Below, in pieces: positions 36,136 to 47,847 of a stretch of 64,000 nt of DNA; position 1 is the first letter of the stretch, and each line of letters opens with the position of its first letter. The stretch spans positions 1,302,501 through 1,366,500 of the forward strand of contig OY282457.1 of NCBI GenBank assembly GCA_958296235.1. Direction: 5' to 3'. This DNA is from an uncultured Candidatus Binatia bacterium. GTDB taxonomy: Bacteria > Desulfobacterota > Binatia > Bin18. The notes beneath the pieces are model-generated. The model ran no database searches and was not told where the DNA came from. It saw only the letters and a program-made list of their open reading frames with translations. The position numbers were made by a program, and so were the translations under genes.

Positions 36136-36551
36136 ATATCAACACCGACTACCTTGACCGCTGCATCGAAACGCTGGAGCGCGCGTTTGATTTGTTGCAG
36201 GATTGCCGTCCGGGAGAAATTGAACATGACCTCTACCGCTCGGCTTGCGTCAAGGAATTTGAAATTATTGAAGAGCAGTGCGGCAGCCTGCTGAAAAAGC
36301 GGCTCCGGGAGTATTTCGCCAGCAACCGCGCAGCCGATACGCTCCATTTCAAAGACATCTTCCGTCATGCCGCTAAACACGCCCTGATTACGGGCGACGA
36401 GTGTGAGCGCTGGCTGCACTACCGCGACTGTCGCAACAATTCCGCCCACCGCTACGGCGAAGACTACGCCGAGGAAGTGCTGGCCGCGTTACCCGCATTT
36501 ATCACGGACGCTCAGGCAGTGTCCCGCGCGATACAACAGCCAACATCATGA
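36132..36551 (+). CDS. HepT/HI0074-type HEPN protein (nucleotidyltransferase substrate-binding)
   Basis: 139 aa, all-helical. The HEPN-like region around [38 protein letters not shown] carries R-x-x-x-N/S-H-like residues (RDCRNNSAH), close to the HEPN RNase motif R-x4-6-H. It pairs with an MNT nucleotidyltransferase: the partner domain is fused to the N-terminus of the next protein. GTG 36132 overlaps hsdM, and it overlaps the next gene by ATGA. In HepT-MntA modules, MntA AMPylates HepT to neutralise it. Confidence 0.87.
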   Translation: MNINTDYLDRCIETLERAFDLLQDCRPGEIEHDLYRSACVKEFEIIEEQCGSLLKKRLREYFASNRAADTLHFKDIFRHAAKHALITGDECERWLHYRDCRNNSAHRYGEDYAEEVLAALPAFITDAQAVSRAIQQPTS

Positions 36552-38722
36552 CCCGACGCCTTGACATGCAATCCCGACACCGGGAACAGATCGAACGATT
36601 GCTGCGCGAGCATCTGCCCGCTATCGAGGTCTGGGCCTATGGCAGCCGCGTCAATGGCCAAAGCCACGCAGGCAGCGACCTTGACCTGGTATTACGCAGC
36701 CCCGGTCTCGTCGAAATTGACTCCTCGCAACTGGCCAAATTCAACGAAGCAGTACAGGAATCCACCATCCCCTTTCTCATAGAAGCCCGGGACTGGGCGC
36801 GGCTGCCGGACAGTTTTCACCGTGAGATTGAGCGGGAGTATGTGGTGTTGGTGGGGGGAGAAGAGCAGAGAGTAGGGGGTGAGTGGCGAAGATACGAGGC
36901 GCGTGCGCTCATCGAGGCCGGCGTGCTTGAGATAGGAGACGGATACCGTGCCAAGAAAAATGAATTGGCAACCTCTGGTCTGCCGTTCGCTCGCGCTGGA
37001 AATATCAAAGATGGGTTTCAATTCACCGATGTCGATAGATTCCCGGAAGAAGACCTTGAACGTGTAGGAAACAAGACAAGCAAGCCTAGCGATGTCGTTT
37101 TCACGTCGAAAGGAACCGTAGGCCGCTTTGCTTTTGTCCGAGAAGATACACCTCGATTTGTCTATTCTCCTCAGTTGTGTTTTTGGAGGTCACTCAATCA
37201 TGAGAGAATTGACCCTCGCTTCCTGTTCTATTGGCTGTCTGGTCGCGAGTTTTATATTCAGTTCAAGAGCGTTTCAGGACAGACGGACATGGCTGAATAC
37301 GTTAGCCTTCAAGATCAGCGCAGCATGCACCTTACCCTGCCTCCCCTCCCCGAACAACGCGCCATCGCCCACATCCTCGGCGCCCTGGACGACAAGATCG
37401 AACTCAACCGCCGCATGAACGAAACCCTCGAAGAGATGGCCCGAGCGCTCTTCAAGAGTTGGTTCATAGACTTCGACCCCGTGCACGCCAAAGCCGCCCT
37501 CAAGCGCCCTTCCCCTCCCCTCATCACTCCCCCCTTGAGGGGGAGTCGGCAAGCCAAGGGCGACAGCCCGCAGGCGCGCCGGTGGGGGGTCGTCCGCCGC
37601 AGTTACACCCAACACGCCCAGCAGAAAGCGCGCTCCCTGCGAGAGAACCAGACCGACGCCGAGGGCCTCCTCTGGCACTACCTGCGCCACAAACAACTGG
37701 ACGGCCACAAATTCCGCCGCCAGCAGCCCATCGGCCCCTACATCGTGGATTTCGCCTGTATGCCCCGCAAAGTCATCGTCGAACTCGACGGCGGCCAGCA
37801 CGCGGAACGGAGAACCCACGACGAGCGGCGCGATCGCTTCTTGCAAGGACAGGGCTACCGGCTCCTGCGCTTTTGGAACAACGAGGTTTTCGAGAACTGC
37901 TTCGGGGTGTTGGAGCGGATATACGAAGCGGTGCAGAACCCCCCACCGCCTCAGCCTGCGCCTGACGGCTTGGCTTCAGCGACTCCCCCTCAAGGGGGGA
38001 GTGATAGGACAGGGAAGAAGGCTTGGACGGTGGAACGCGCCCGGGCGTATCTTGATGAGATGGACCCAAGCATTGCGGCGTTGTTCCCTGATTGCTTTGT
38101 CGATTCGGAGTTGGGGGAGGTGCCGGCGGGGTGGGGGGTGAAAGCTCTCGATGAGATAGCGATTTTTCAGAATGGTCTTGCCCTACAAAAATTTAGGCCA
38201 CAAGAAGATGAAGAAGGGTTGCCTGTAGTGAAGATCGCTCAACTCAGAAGTGGAAAAGCGGACAGCGGAGAGAGGTCTACAGCTAATATCCGGCCTGAGT
38301 GTATCATTGATGACGGAGATATTATCTTTTCGTGGTCGGGTAGCCTCATGGTGAGGGTATGGTGCGGCGGGCGGGCGGCGCTGAATCAACACCTGTTCAA
38401 AGTCACTTCCAAGAGGTTCCCCAAATGGCTCTTTTTGCACAGCGTCCGTTCCCACTTGATTGACTTTCAGACCATCGCCGCGGGAAAAGCAACGACGATG
38501 GGACATATCAAACGCCATCACTTGAGCGACGCTATGTGTGTAGTCCCTAATGGCGAACTCCTAGCAGAATCCGACGGCATTTTTTCTACCCTGCTTGAGA
38601 AAAGTATCTCCACGAACATACAATCACGTACCCTCGTCGCTCTGCGTGATACCTTGCTGCCCAAACTCGTATCTGGCGAAGTCCGTATCCCGGAGGCGGA
38701 AGGGTTGGAAACACCGCCATGA
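36548..38722 (+). CDS. hsdS: MntA nucleotidyltransferase-HsdS specificity subunit fusion with an inserted DUF559 domain
   Basis: 724 aa composite. Residues 1 to about 98 are an MNT nucleotidyltransferase (AYGSRVNGQSHAGSDLDL, the GSRx10DxD motif). About 110-280 are HsdS target-recognition domain 1 (VLEIGDGYRAKKNELATSGLPFARAGNI). About 281-322 are the central conserved helix (LPEQRAIAHILGALDDKIELNRRMN). Residues 326-486 come from a mobile DUF559 element. About 500-700 are TRD2 and the last helix (RTLVALRDTLLPKLVSGEVRIPEAE). DUF559 is Vsr/PD-(D/E)XK-like (IVDFAC, VIVELDGGQH). Internal GTG/TTG codons near 36842-36851 could restart HsdS alone. It is coupled to its neighbours by ATGA at both ends. 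Confidence 0.9.
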   Translation: MTRRLDMQSRHREQIERLLREHLPAIEVWAYGSRVNGQSHAGSDLDLVLRSPGLVEIDSSQLAKFNEAVQESTIPFLIEARDWARLPDSFHREIEREYVVLVGGEEQRVGGEWRRYEARALIEAGVLEIGDGYRAKKNELATSGLPFARAGNIKDGFQFTDVDRFPEEDLERVGNKTSKPSDVVFTSKGTVGRFAFVREDTPRFVYSPQLCFWRSLNHERIDPRFLFYWLSGREFYIQFKSVSGQTDMAEYVSLQDQRSMHLTLPPLPEQRAIAHILGALDDKIELNRRMNETLEEMARALFKSWFIDFDPVHAKAALKRPSPPLITPPLRGSRQAKGDSPQARRWGVVRRSYTQHAQQKARSLRENQTDAEGLLWHYLRHKQLDGHKFRRQQPIGPYIVDFACMPRKVIVELDGGQHAERRTHDERRDRFLQGQGYRLLRFWNNEVFENCFGVLERIYEAVQNPPPPQPAPDGLASATPPQGGSDRTGKKAWTVERARAYLDEMDPSIAALFPDCFVDSELGEVPAGWGVKALDEIAIFQNGLALQKFRPQEDEEGLPVVKIAQLRSGKADSGERSTANIRPECIIDDGDIIFSWSGSLMVRVWCGGRAALNQHLFKVTSKRFPKWLFLHSVRSHLIDFQTIAAGKATTMGHIKRHHLSDAMCVVPNGELLAESDGIFSTLLEKSISTNIQSRTLVALRDTLLPKLVSGEVRIPEAEGLETPP
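37523..38005 (+). mobile_element. DUF559-encoding palindrome-flanked mobile element, inserted in frame in hsdS
   Basis: The ends are inverted repeats: 37523-37558 and 37969-38005, read inward, share their first 26 bases exactly (ATCACTCCCCCCTTGAGG...) and diverge by a few bases afterwards. Similarity continues more loosely to about 37591 and 37937. Each end holds its own palindrome (CCCCCTTGAGGGGG). The element is 483 nt, exactly 161 codons, begins on a codon boundary of hsdS and has no stop. It carries a whole DUF559 nuclease domain. It sits in the linker between the two HsdS recognition domains. Confidence 0.8.
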
Positions 38723-39273
38723 GACTACGATTCGTAGCGTCGATCCTGATTTTTCTGAGCGCCTACGCGCCTCTCTCCGTGATTTTTCTCATTCAGGATT
38801 TTGATTTTGCAAAGAAAGAGATAATGCACCCCTGGCTTATCGTAGTAATCCTGGTCATATCTGCCCTATCCTGTATCCTCCTTTGGATTTCGGTAAGTGG
38901 CCTCAAAACCTCCTCTCCTCCGATAACAGTCAAATCAGTTTCCAACCGTTCAGGTGAGCTTATCAATTACAGTATCCCCTATATGATTTCCTTCCTTGTG
39001 ATCGATATGGGCAATGTGAACCTGGTAGTCAGTTTTGTCTTTTTCATGTGTATCCTGTACTGGCTCACCAAGAACACACACAATTTTTTCATCAATCCCG
39101 TTCTGGCGGGCATGGGCTATGGCCTCTATACCGTTCGTTACGAACGCAACGGCCATGATTGCGAGGATGCGTTCTTGGTAAAGGGCAGCCGTCTGCGGAA
39201 AAATGAACGCTGTCGGATCTGCGAGATTTCTGAACAGTTATACGTTGTCACCGAGCGCAGTCCAGAGGTGTGA
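38719..39273 (+). CDS. kwaA: KwaA, Kiwa defence system membrane protein
   Basis: 184 aa with four predicted membrane helices (about residues 5-27, 40-60, 83-103, 105-122) and a cytoplasmic C-terminal region (VRYERNGHDCEDAFLVKGSRLRKNERCRICEISEQLYVV). Topology, size and adjacency to a DUF4868 gene match KwaA. In Kiwa, KwaA detects phage-induced membrane change and signals to KwaB. It shares ATGA with hsdS and GTGA with kwaB. Codon use is more AT-rich than the surrounding hsd genes, a sign of transfer. Confidence 0.85.
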   Translation: MRLRFVASILIFLSAYAPLSVIFLIQDFDFAKKEIMHPWLIVVILVISALSCILLWISVSGLKTSSPPITVKSVSNRSGELINYSIPYMISFLVIDMGNVNLVVSFVFFMCILYWLTKNTHNFFINPVLAGMGYGLYTVRYERNGHDCEDAFLVKGSRLRKNERCRICEISEQLYVVTERSPEV

Positions 39274-39275
39274 AT

Positions 39276-40217
39276 ATGAATGACCTAAGAGCTAAACTAG
39301 ACGAGATCAAGAACTTAAACTGGAACAATGCGTCGGTTTCCTTTTTCATTGTCAAACGGAAGCTGAGACAACGTAACGCGATATATGAAACCCTACAGGT
39401 CAATATTCATGAAGCCCTCGCCAAAAAACTGAGAGATATTGCAGTCGGTAAAATCAATCGGTCGAATACCGCCTTGGAATACGATTTCAACACCACCGAC
39501 TTAGACAACGATTTGCTCAGTCTTCCGACTGAAGACACGGATATGCAGGGCATTATTGACGCGCTACAGAGCCAAGAATACCCACCAACCGTGGAGCGGT
39601 ATGAAAACCTGCTGGGGTCGTGGATGTATATAGCCCGCTTTGATGTCAATGACCGGCCGCCTTTGTTCTCAGCGCGCCGTGTACCTGAAAGCTGGGCGAC
39701 TAAGACAATTTCCCAATGGATCAATATGACATATCAAGACAACATGCTGGTGAGCCTGGCCGACCAGAAAATTTTCCGTATTGATGGAAGAATCGATTTC
39801 TTCGCCTACGAATCTGTCCTCTTCATTGCCGATAAGAAGAATTTTGAGACAGCATTGAATTTCCGGGCGGGCATGGAAAGAAACAGAGACGAGATAGTCA
39901 AAGAGTTTTCTAAGCTCGGCTTGTTCCAGGACGCCAATACTATTTCCAAGTTGGTAGGAAATAATCTTCCTCGTCTCAGAAGGTTGTCTCAGATTAAAAA
40001 GGCAGGCTACTACCAAGATGCGAATTTTCTTGAAAGATTGAAGGATGTCAATAAAGCAGATGGATGGGGGATTCAATATTCACAAAATGGGAGGCTTGTC
40101 GTTACCGAAGAGAATATCGAAACGATTCTCCGCGTTTTTAATAACGACCGGCTCACGTCGAAAATCAACGACGAGAGCTTCGACGTAGATGGAAAGCATA
40201 AATTGGGAGATCAATAA
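39276..40217 (+). CDS. kwaB: KwaB, DUF4868 Kiwa effector
   Basis: 313 aa of the DUF4868 family, the expected size of KwaB. Typical features are SWMYIARFDVNDRPPLFSARRV and QKIFRIDGRIDFFAYESVLFIADKKNFETALNF. KwaB binds DNA and, with KwaA, suppresses late phage replication. ATG 39276 has AGAGGTG 5 nt upstream; a GTG at 39270 overlaps the kwaA stop. The gene is AT-richer than hsdM/R. It is followed by a decayed hsdR fragment rather than by the operon's next gene. Confidence 0.87.
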   Translation: MNDLRAKLDEIKNLNWNNASVSFFIVKRKLRQRNAIYETLQVNIHEALAKKLRDIAVGKINRSNTALEYDFNTTDLDNDLLSLPTEDTDMQGIIDALQSQEYPPTVERYENLLGSWMYIARFDVNDRPPLFSARRVPESWATKTISQWINMTYQDNMLVSLADQKIFRIDGRIDFFAYESVLFIADKKNFETALNFRAGMERNRDEIVKEFSKLGLFQDANTISKLVGNNLPRLRRLSQIKKAGYYQDANFLERLKDVNKADGWGIQYSQNGRLVVTEENIETILRVFNNDRLTSKINDESFDVDGKHKLGDQ

Positions 40218-40225
40218 CAACCTCC

Positions 40226-40318
40226 CCTACCGAATCCACCGTCAGAAAAGCGGCCCTGACCTAGCTGGAAGCAGCGAGCGGGAACGTTACCTACGGGCCG
40301 GCCATTGTCCCTAGTACG
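40226..40318 (+). pseudogene. Decayed copy of the hsdR 5' end
   Basis: Reading ACC GAA TCC ACC GTC onward gives TESTVRKAALT*LEAASGNVTYGPAIVP. The intact hsdR 1.06 kb downstream starts [29 protein letters not shown]. The first 15 nt are identical (ACCGAATCCACCGTC at 40229-40243 and in hsdR) and the rest align without gaps. A TAG interrupts at 40262. This is a remnant start of hsdR left right after kwaB, so an ancestral or donor locus had hsdR directly at this point. Confidence 0.8.
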
Positions 40319-40327
40319 CCCCCGTTT

Positions 40328-40355
40328 TTGCACAATATCCGACAAAGGCTATACT
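40328..40355 (+). promoter_or_regulatory. Promoter upstream of the TIR gene
   Basis: TTGCAC (40328-40333), a 16-nt spacer and TATACT (40350-40355), 27 nt before the ATG of the TIR-like gene. It would let TIR-RipA-hsdR be transcribed apart from the upstream operon. Confidence 0.55.
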
Positions 40356-40381
40356 GGACCAATTGTGAAGGAGATTGGGTC

Positions 40382-40795
40382 ATGGCTACGAAAAGTGTCT
40401 TCATCAGTTTTGACTTCGACCACGATAAAGACCTTCGTGGGTCTTTGGTTAGGCAAGCAGAGCACCCGGATTCGCCATTCAGCATCACGGATTCGTCAGT
40501 GAAGGAGCCTATAAACGAACTTTGGAAGAAGAAAGTCCGAGAGTTGATACGTAAGGCCGACCTTACTATCGTCATCTGCGGAGAACATACTCATGATGCG
40601 GCTGGAGTGACAGCAGAGGTCACTATCTTACGTGAGGAAAAAAAGCCCTACTTCCTGCTGAAGGGCCGGAGACGCAAGACTTGTAAAAAGCCAGGGTCTG
40701 CGCTTCGGACTGACGAGATATACAGATGGACATGGGAAAACCTGAGAAAGCTGATTGATGGAGCGAGATGGCCTGATGTCAGAGCAGTCCAATAA
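40382..40795 (+). CDS. TIR-like domain protein (MTH538/DUF1863, ThsB-type)
   Basis: 137 aa, one domain. It opens TKSVFISFDFDHDKDLRGSLVRQ and continues with PFSITDSSVKEPINELWKKKVRELIRKADLTIVICGEHTH, then EEKKPYFLLKGRRRKTCKKP and IYRWTWENLRKLI. This is the pattern of the TIR-like family that includes Thoeris ThsB, which makes an NAD-derived signal on infection. AAGGAGA lies 7 nt before ATG 40382. There is no ThsA (SIR2-SLOG or macro) nearby; the overlapping partner is a membrane protein instead. Confidence 0.85.
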   Translation: MATKSVFISFDFDHDKDLRGSLVRQAEHPDSPFSITDSSVKEPINELWKKKVRELIRKADLTIVICGEHTHDAAGVTAEVTILREEKKPYFLLKGRRRKTCKKPGSALRTDEIYRWTWENLRKLIDGARWPDVRAVQ

Positions 40796-41279
40796 GCGTC
40801 TGGTCCATTACACGAAAGAGACGTATGGTGATTCTTTCGGCGCGGATCTCCTTGAGCAATATAAGATGTATGTCCAGTCAACCGAGAATGTCAGCGCGCG
40901 TCGGGTGGCTTCGAGTCGATATCTCCTCACGCTCAACATCGCGCTCGTTACTCTCTACGGCATTCAATCTGAAGGTCTCGTTCAGAGCTATTGGACAATG
41001 CTGGTTCCGATACTCGGCATCCCGGTCTCCGTGCTTTGGTACCAGATCATCAAGTCTCACAGTGACCTGAATACTGTCAAATTCCAGATCATCCACCAAC
41101 TCGAAGAACATTTACCAGTTGCGCTTTATGCTTATGAGTGGCAGTTGGCTGAAGAGGGTCGAGGAACATCCTATAGTGCCGTCACTCACATAGAAAAGGG
41201 GATTCCGATAGTCTTTGTTGCCCTCCACATCCTGCTCTTGATCTCGTTGTTTTTGGTAAATCTCGACTTCTTGATTTGA
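40776..41279 (+). CDS. RipA-like small membrane protein, putative effector of the TIR gene
   Basis: 167 aa. A hydrophilic N-terminus (about 1-37) precedes two adjacent helices ([17 protein letters not shown] and [15 protein letters not shown]). A cytoplasmic part follows ([38 protein letters not shown]) and then a C-terminal helix ([22 protein letters not shown]). The pattern L.lNiAL....W..iI.S...LN..KF.vI..LE..LP matches the RipA-type octameric membrane protein family. It overlaps the TIR gene by 20 nt; an ATG at 40758 is an alternative start. A pore-forming or membrane-perturbing role is inferred. Confidence 0.75.
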   Translation: MSEQSNKRLVHYTKETYGDSFGADLLEQYKMYVQSTENVSARRVASSRYLLTLNIALVTLYGIQSEGLVQSYWTMLVPILGIPVSVLWYQIIKSHSDLNTVKFQIIHQLEEHLPVALYAYEWQLAEEGRGTSYSAVTHIEKGIPIVFVALHILLLISLFLVNLDFLI

Positions 41280-41284
41280 CTACA

Positions 41285-44470
<3,186 letters not shown>

Positions 44471-44581
44471 CAGGCGGCAGGTCGGCTCGCCTTGACCTCC
44501 AGATATAAACGCGCGATGGTGCGAGAACTGACACAGCGGGAGGGAACCCCATGACCACGGTCGGCATAGGGAGGGAGTGTC

Positions 44582-45355
44582 ATGGCTAGGCGATTAGACA
44601 CAAGGGTAGCGCTGGTGACCGGTGGCGGTTCGGGCATTGGACGCGCCTCGGCTGTAGCTTTTGCCAGAGAGGGCGCCAGGGTTGTTGTTGCCGATGTGGA
44701 TGTGGACGGCGGACAGGAGACGGTCCGCCTGATCGAGGCGGCCGGGGGAACGGCGCTATTCGTCCGCGCCGATGTTTCCCAGGCGGCCGAGGTGGCCGCC
44801 CTGGTCGAGCGGGCAGTGGCAGCCTATGGCCGTTTGGACTGCGCCTTGAACAACGCCGGCATCCAGGGCGACATCAAGCAGACCGCCGAGTGCAGCCAGG
44901 AGAACTGGGACCGGATCATTGCGACCAACCTGACCGGCGTGTGGTTGTGCATGAAACACGAGGTCCCGCACATGTTGAACCAAGGCGGGGGCGCAATCGT
45001 CAACACCGCCTCGAACTTCGGGCTGGTCGGCTCGAACGGGATGCCGGCCTATTCGGCCAGCAAGCACGGCGTCCTCGGCCTGACGAAAACCGCGGCCCTG
45101 GAGTACGCCAAGTCGGGCATTCGGGTCAACGCCGTCTGTCCGGGGCCGGTTCAAACGCCGCTGGTCGATAAGGTCCTGGCCGCCCAGCCCGAGCTGGGCG
45201 ACCAGATCATCAAGGCTATCGAGGCCAGAGAGCCGGTAGGGCGCATGGGGCAGCCGGAGGAGATTGCCGAGGCCGTAGTCTGGTTGTGTTCCGACGCCGC
45301 TTCTTTTGTGACCGGAACGGCCCTGTCCGTAGATGGCGGCTTTGTCACGCAGTAA
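44582..45355 (+). CDS. Short-chain dehydrogenase/reductase
   Basis: 257 aa classical SDR. The NAD(P) motif is TGGGSGIG; NNAG, the active-site Ser region (IVNTASNFG), YSASK and VCPGPVQTPL are all present. The Asp at the end of strand 2 (VVADVD) favours NAD. C-terminal LSVDGGFVTQ is typical. AGGGAGGGAG precedes the ATG. It is the first gene of a catabolic run with a Rieske oxygenase 46 nt on; the substrate is unknown. Confidence 0.92.
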   Translation: MARRLDTRVALVTGGGSGIGRASAVAFAREGARVVVADVDVDGGQETVRLIEAAGGTALFVRADVSQAAEVAALVERAVAAYGRLDCALNNAGIQGDIKQTAECSQENWDRIIATNLTGVWLCMKHEVPHMLNQGGGAIVNTASNFGLVGSNGMPAYSASKHGVLGLTKTAALEYAKSGIRVNAVCPGPVQTPLVDKVLAAQPELGDQIIKAIEAREPVGRMGQPEEIAEAVVWLCSDAASFVTGTALSVDGGFVTQ

Positions 45356-45401
45356 CAGCGCGAATCAGGAGAGAAAGAGAGACAAAGCGTAGGAGGGTAT
45401 C

Positions 45402-46547
45402 ATGTCCGCCCAGCTCGACCTTCAGGACTTCTCAAAAACACGGCAGGACCTGTTGCGCGCCAGGCATCTGCCGGGCGAGTTTTATACCTCGCCTGAGATC
45501 TTCCAGAAAGAGATCGAACAGATCTTCATGAAAGACTGGCTGTGCGTCGGACGGGTCGAGCAATATCCGCAGCCGGGCGACTACCGCGCCCTGCGCATTG
45601 CCGGCGAGCCCGTCCTGGTCTGTAAGGATAAGAACGGCGCGCTGCGCGCCTTTGCCAACGTGTGTCAGCATCGCGGTGTCGAGGTGGTCCAGGGTGAGGG
45701 GAATACCCAGGAGTTCAGCTGTCCGTATCACGCCTGGACGTACGGTCTGAACGGCGCGCTGACCGGCGCGCCCTATAGTGCACAAGTCACGGACTTCGAC
45801 TGGAAGTCCTGCCGTTTGCCCAGCGTTCAACTCGACACCTGGGCCGGCTATATCTTCATTAATTTCGACCCTCGGGCACAGAGCCTGGCCGCCTATCTCG
45901 CCGCCGACCGAGTGCAGGCAGCCGCCGGGTTTTTACACGCCGAAGAGACGCGCATCGCCGACGAGTACACCTTTGAGCTGGACTGCAATTGGAAGTTTAT
46001 CCCGGAAAACCTGATGGACATTTATCACGTCGGGGTGATTCATGGCTCGTCTTTTGGCAAGGTCTTTCCCGTAGATAAATTTCTGTTCTACCTGACCCCC
46101 AACGGCTACCACTCGGAGTACGAAAGCCTGACCATGGCCCCGGACGGCGCCTGGCTGTTTGGCAAGGCCATGCCCTGGCTGGAACAGAAATCGAAATCCT
46201 TTGCCTTCACCATATTCATCCGGCCCAGTTTCAATATGTTTGCCCGGCCCGACATGCTCCAGCCGTGGTTCTGTCATCCCATCGCGCCAGACAAAACGCG
46301 CGTTACCATCCTGACCCAATACCCGGACGAGTGGTTTGAGCAGCCGGCCTTCGAGGCCAAGAATGCAGTGGTCAAAGATTTTATTCGGCTGGTCGCCGGC
46401 GAAGACACAGAGATGATGCGCTCGCTCCAGAACGGCGTCGGCTCCCGCCACTTCCGCCCCGGTCCAACCATGGGCCTCGAAAAAGCCATCCACCATTTGC
46501 TCAACTCCTATCTCGACCGCATGTTCGGGGTGGAGGCGGCGGGGTGA
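45402..46547 (+). CDS. Rieske non-haem iron oxygenase, alpha subunit (1)
   Basis: 381 aa. The Rieske [2Fe-2S] site is CQHRG...CPYHAWTYG. The mononuclear iron site is in NLMDIYHVGVIHG, with a distal acidic residue in VAGEDTEMM. Size and sequence resemble ring-hydroxylating or demethylating oxygenases of the phenylpropionate-dioxygenase type. AGGAGG lies before the ATG. No beta subunit, ferredoxin or reductase is adjacent, so electron transfer must come from elsewhere. Confidence 0.92.
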   Translation: MSAQLDLQDFSKTRQDLLRARHLPGEFYTSPEIFQKEIEQIFMKDWLCVGRVEQYPQPGDYRALRIAGEPVLVCKDKNGALRAFANVCQHRGVEVVQGEGNTQEFSCPYHAWTYGLNGALTGAPYSAQVTDFDWKSCRLPSVQLDTWAGYIFINFDPRAQSLAAYLAADRVQAAAGFLHAEETRIADEYTFELDCNWKFIPENLMDIYHVGVIHGSSFGKVFPVDKFLFYLTPNGYHSEYESLTMAPDGAWLFGKAMPWLEQKSKSFAFTIFIRPSFNMFARPDMLQPWFCHPIAPDKTRVTILTQYPDEWFEQPAFEAKNAVVKDFIRLVAGEDTEMMRSLQNGVGSRHFRPGPTMGLEKAIHHLLNSYLDRMFGVEAAG

Positions 46548-46665
46548 GGCGGTCAATTCGCCGCTCTGTTCCAGGTAGGCGATATCTTAATTTTGTAAAA
46601 GAGACTCTTGCTCGTGGGGAAATGGAAGTCCTTGATTCTGGTACGCTTTGAATTGACTGAGGGAC

Positions 46666-47667
46666 ATGAGACCTATGCCTGTTGTCAAACTGGACGAACC
46701 GTTATCGATTCTCGTTCTGCTCGGGCTGACCCTGCCCGAAGTGTCTGAGGGCGACCTGGCAAAGATTCGGGCGGCTGCGCCTGGCTCGACCATCAAGGTG
46801 GCCCCTCGGATAGGCGATGCCATCGCCGTGGCGGCCGATGTCGAGGTCATCCTCGGCTTCTTGCCCGAAGCCTTGTTTCAGGCCGCTCCTCGCCTGCGCT
46901 GGGTGCACGCCATCGCCTCGGGGGTGGATATGTTTCTCTACCCGGCGATGCGGGACTCCGACGTTGTGCTGACCGGTGAAAAGGGCCTGGTGGGCGGACA
47001 CCTGGCAGACACCGGGTTCGGCCTGCTCCTGGCCCTCACCCGCCAGATTGCGACCGCCATTCGTCTCGGCTCGGCCAGTTGGCAGGAACGTGAGGCCATG
47101 CGCCGTAAAGAAATCGAGCTTGAGGGGCTGACGATGGGCATTGTCGGCTTTGGGGGGACCGGTCGGGCGATGGCCCGTCGAGCGGTGGCGTTTGGTATGC
47201 GCGTCTTAGCTCTTGATGAGCGTCCCGTCCCAGCGTCGGACGGAGTGGACGCGGTATGGGGACGGAATCGGCTGACCGAGTTGCTGGCTTCCTCCGACGT
47301 GGTTGCGATCTGCTGTCCGCTCACAGCCGAGACGCGGCAGATGTTCAACGCGACAACATTCGCCCACTTGAAGCCAGGCGCGCTGCTGGTCAACGTCACC
47401 CGAGGGGAGATCATAGACGGGGAGGCGCTGGTACAGGCGCTGCAAGACGGGCGGTGTGGCGGCGCGGCACTTGATGTTGCTCCGGTTGAGCCCCTGCCGG
47501 CCGACCATCCCCTGTGGACATGTGAGAACGTCGTCATGACGCCGCACACGGCCGGCGCCAGCCAACTCCGCGCCACGCGCAACCTCGAACGTTTTTGTGA
47601 GAACCTGCGCCGCATCCAGCGGGGCGAGCCCCTCATCGGGGTGGTCGACAAACAGCTGGGATACTAA
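46666..47667 (+). CDS. D-2-hydroxyacid dehydrogenase family protein
   Basis: 333 aa. It has the NAD motif GIVGFGGTGRAMAR, an acidic residue ending strand 2 (VLALDERP), and the catalytic trio Arg (NVTRGEIID), Glu (VAPVEPLPADHPLW) and His (MTPHTAGAS). It reduces 2-oxoacids or oxidises hydroxyacids. An alternative ATG at 46675 lies nine bases on. It is placed between two Rieske oxygenases. Confidence 0.9.
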   Translation: MRPMPVVKLDEPLSILVLLGLTLPEVSEGDLAKIRAAAPGSTIKVAPRIGDAIAVAADVEVILGFLPEALFQAAPRLRWVHAIASGVDMFLYPAMRDSDVVLTGEKGLVGGHLADTGFGLLLALTRQIATAIRLGSASWQEREAMRRKEIELEGLTMGIVGFGGTGRAMARRAVAFGMRVLALDERPVPASDGVDAVWGRNRLTELLASSDVVAICCPLTAETRQMFNATTFAHLKPGALLVNVTRGEIIDGEALVQALQDGRCGGAALDVAPVEPLPADHPLWTCENVVMTPHTAGASQLRATRNLERFCENLRRIQRGEPLIGVVDKQLGY

Positions 47668-47847
47668 GGACAGTCACAGCGAAAAGGCAAAGGCTCCGTT
47701 GCTGGAGGCGGGCGCCTGCTGCGCTGATCTGAAAATTCATGAAAATGATTTGGCCTCAAGGCGACGGCGTGGCGTCCATTGTATTCCCGGCCGAGATGGA
47801 GCAGGATGGCGTACTATCCAAGGGGAGCGCGTCAGACGAGGGATACA

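Noticed and set aside
36842..36900. Insertion of the CACTC/ATCAC leader repeat at the MntA-HsdS junction
   Set aside because: The junction (GAGAAGAGCAGAGAGTAGGGGG) is purine-rich and only loosely similar to the reverse complement of 290-320. Not enough identity to call a shared repeat.
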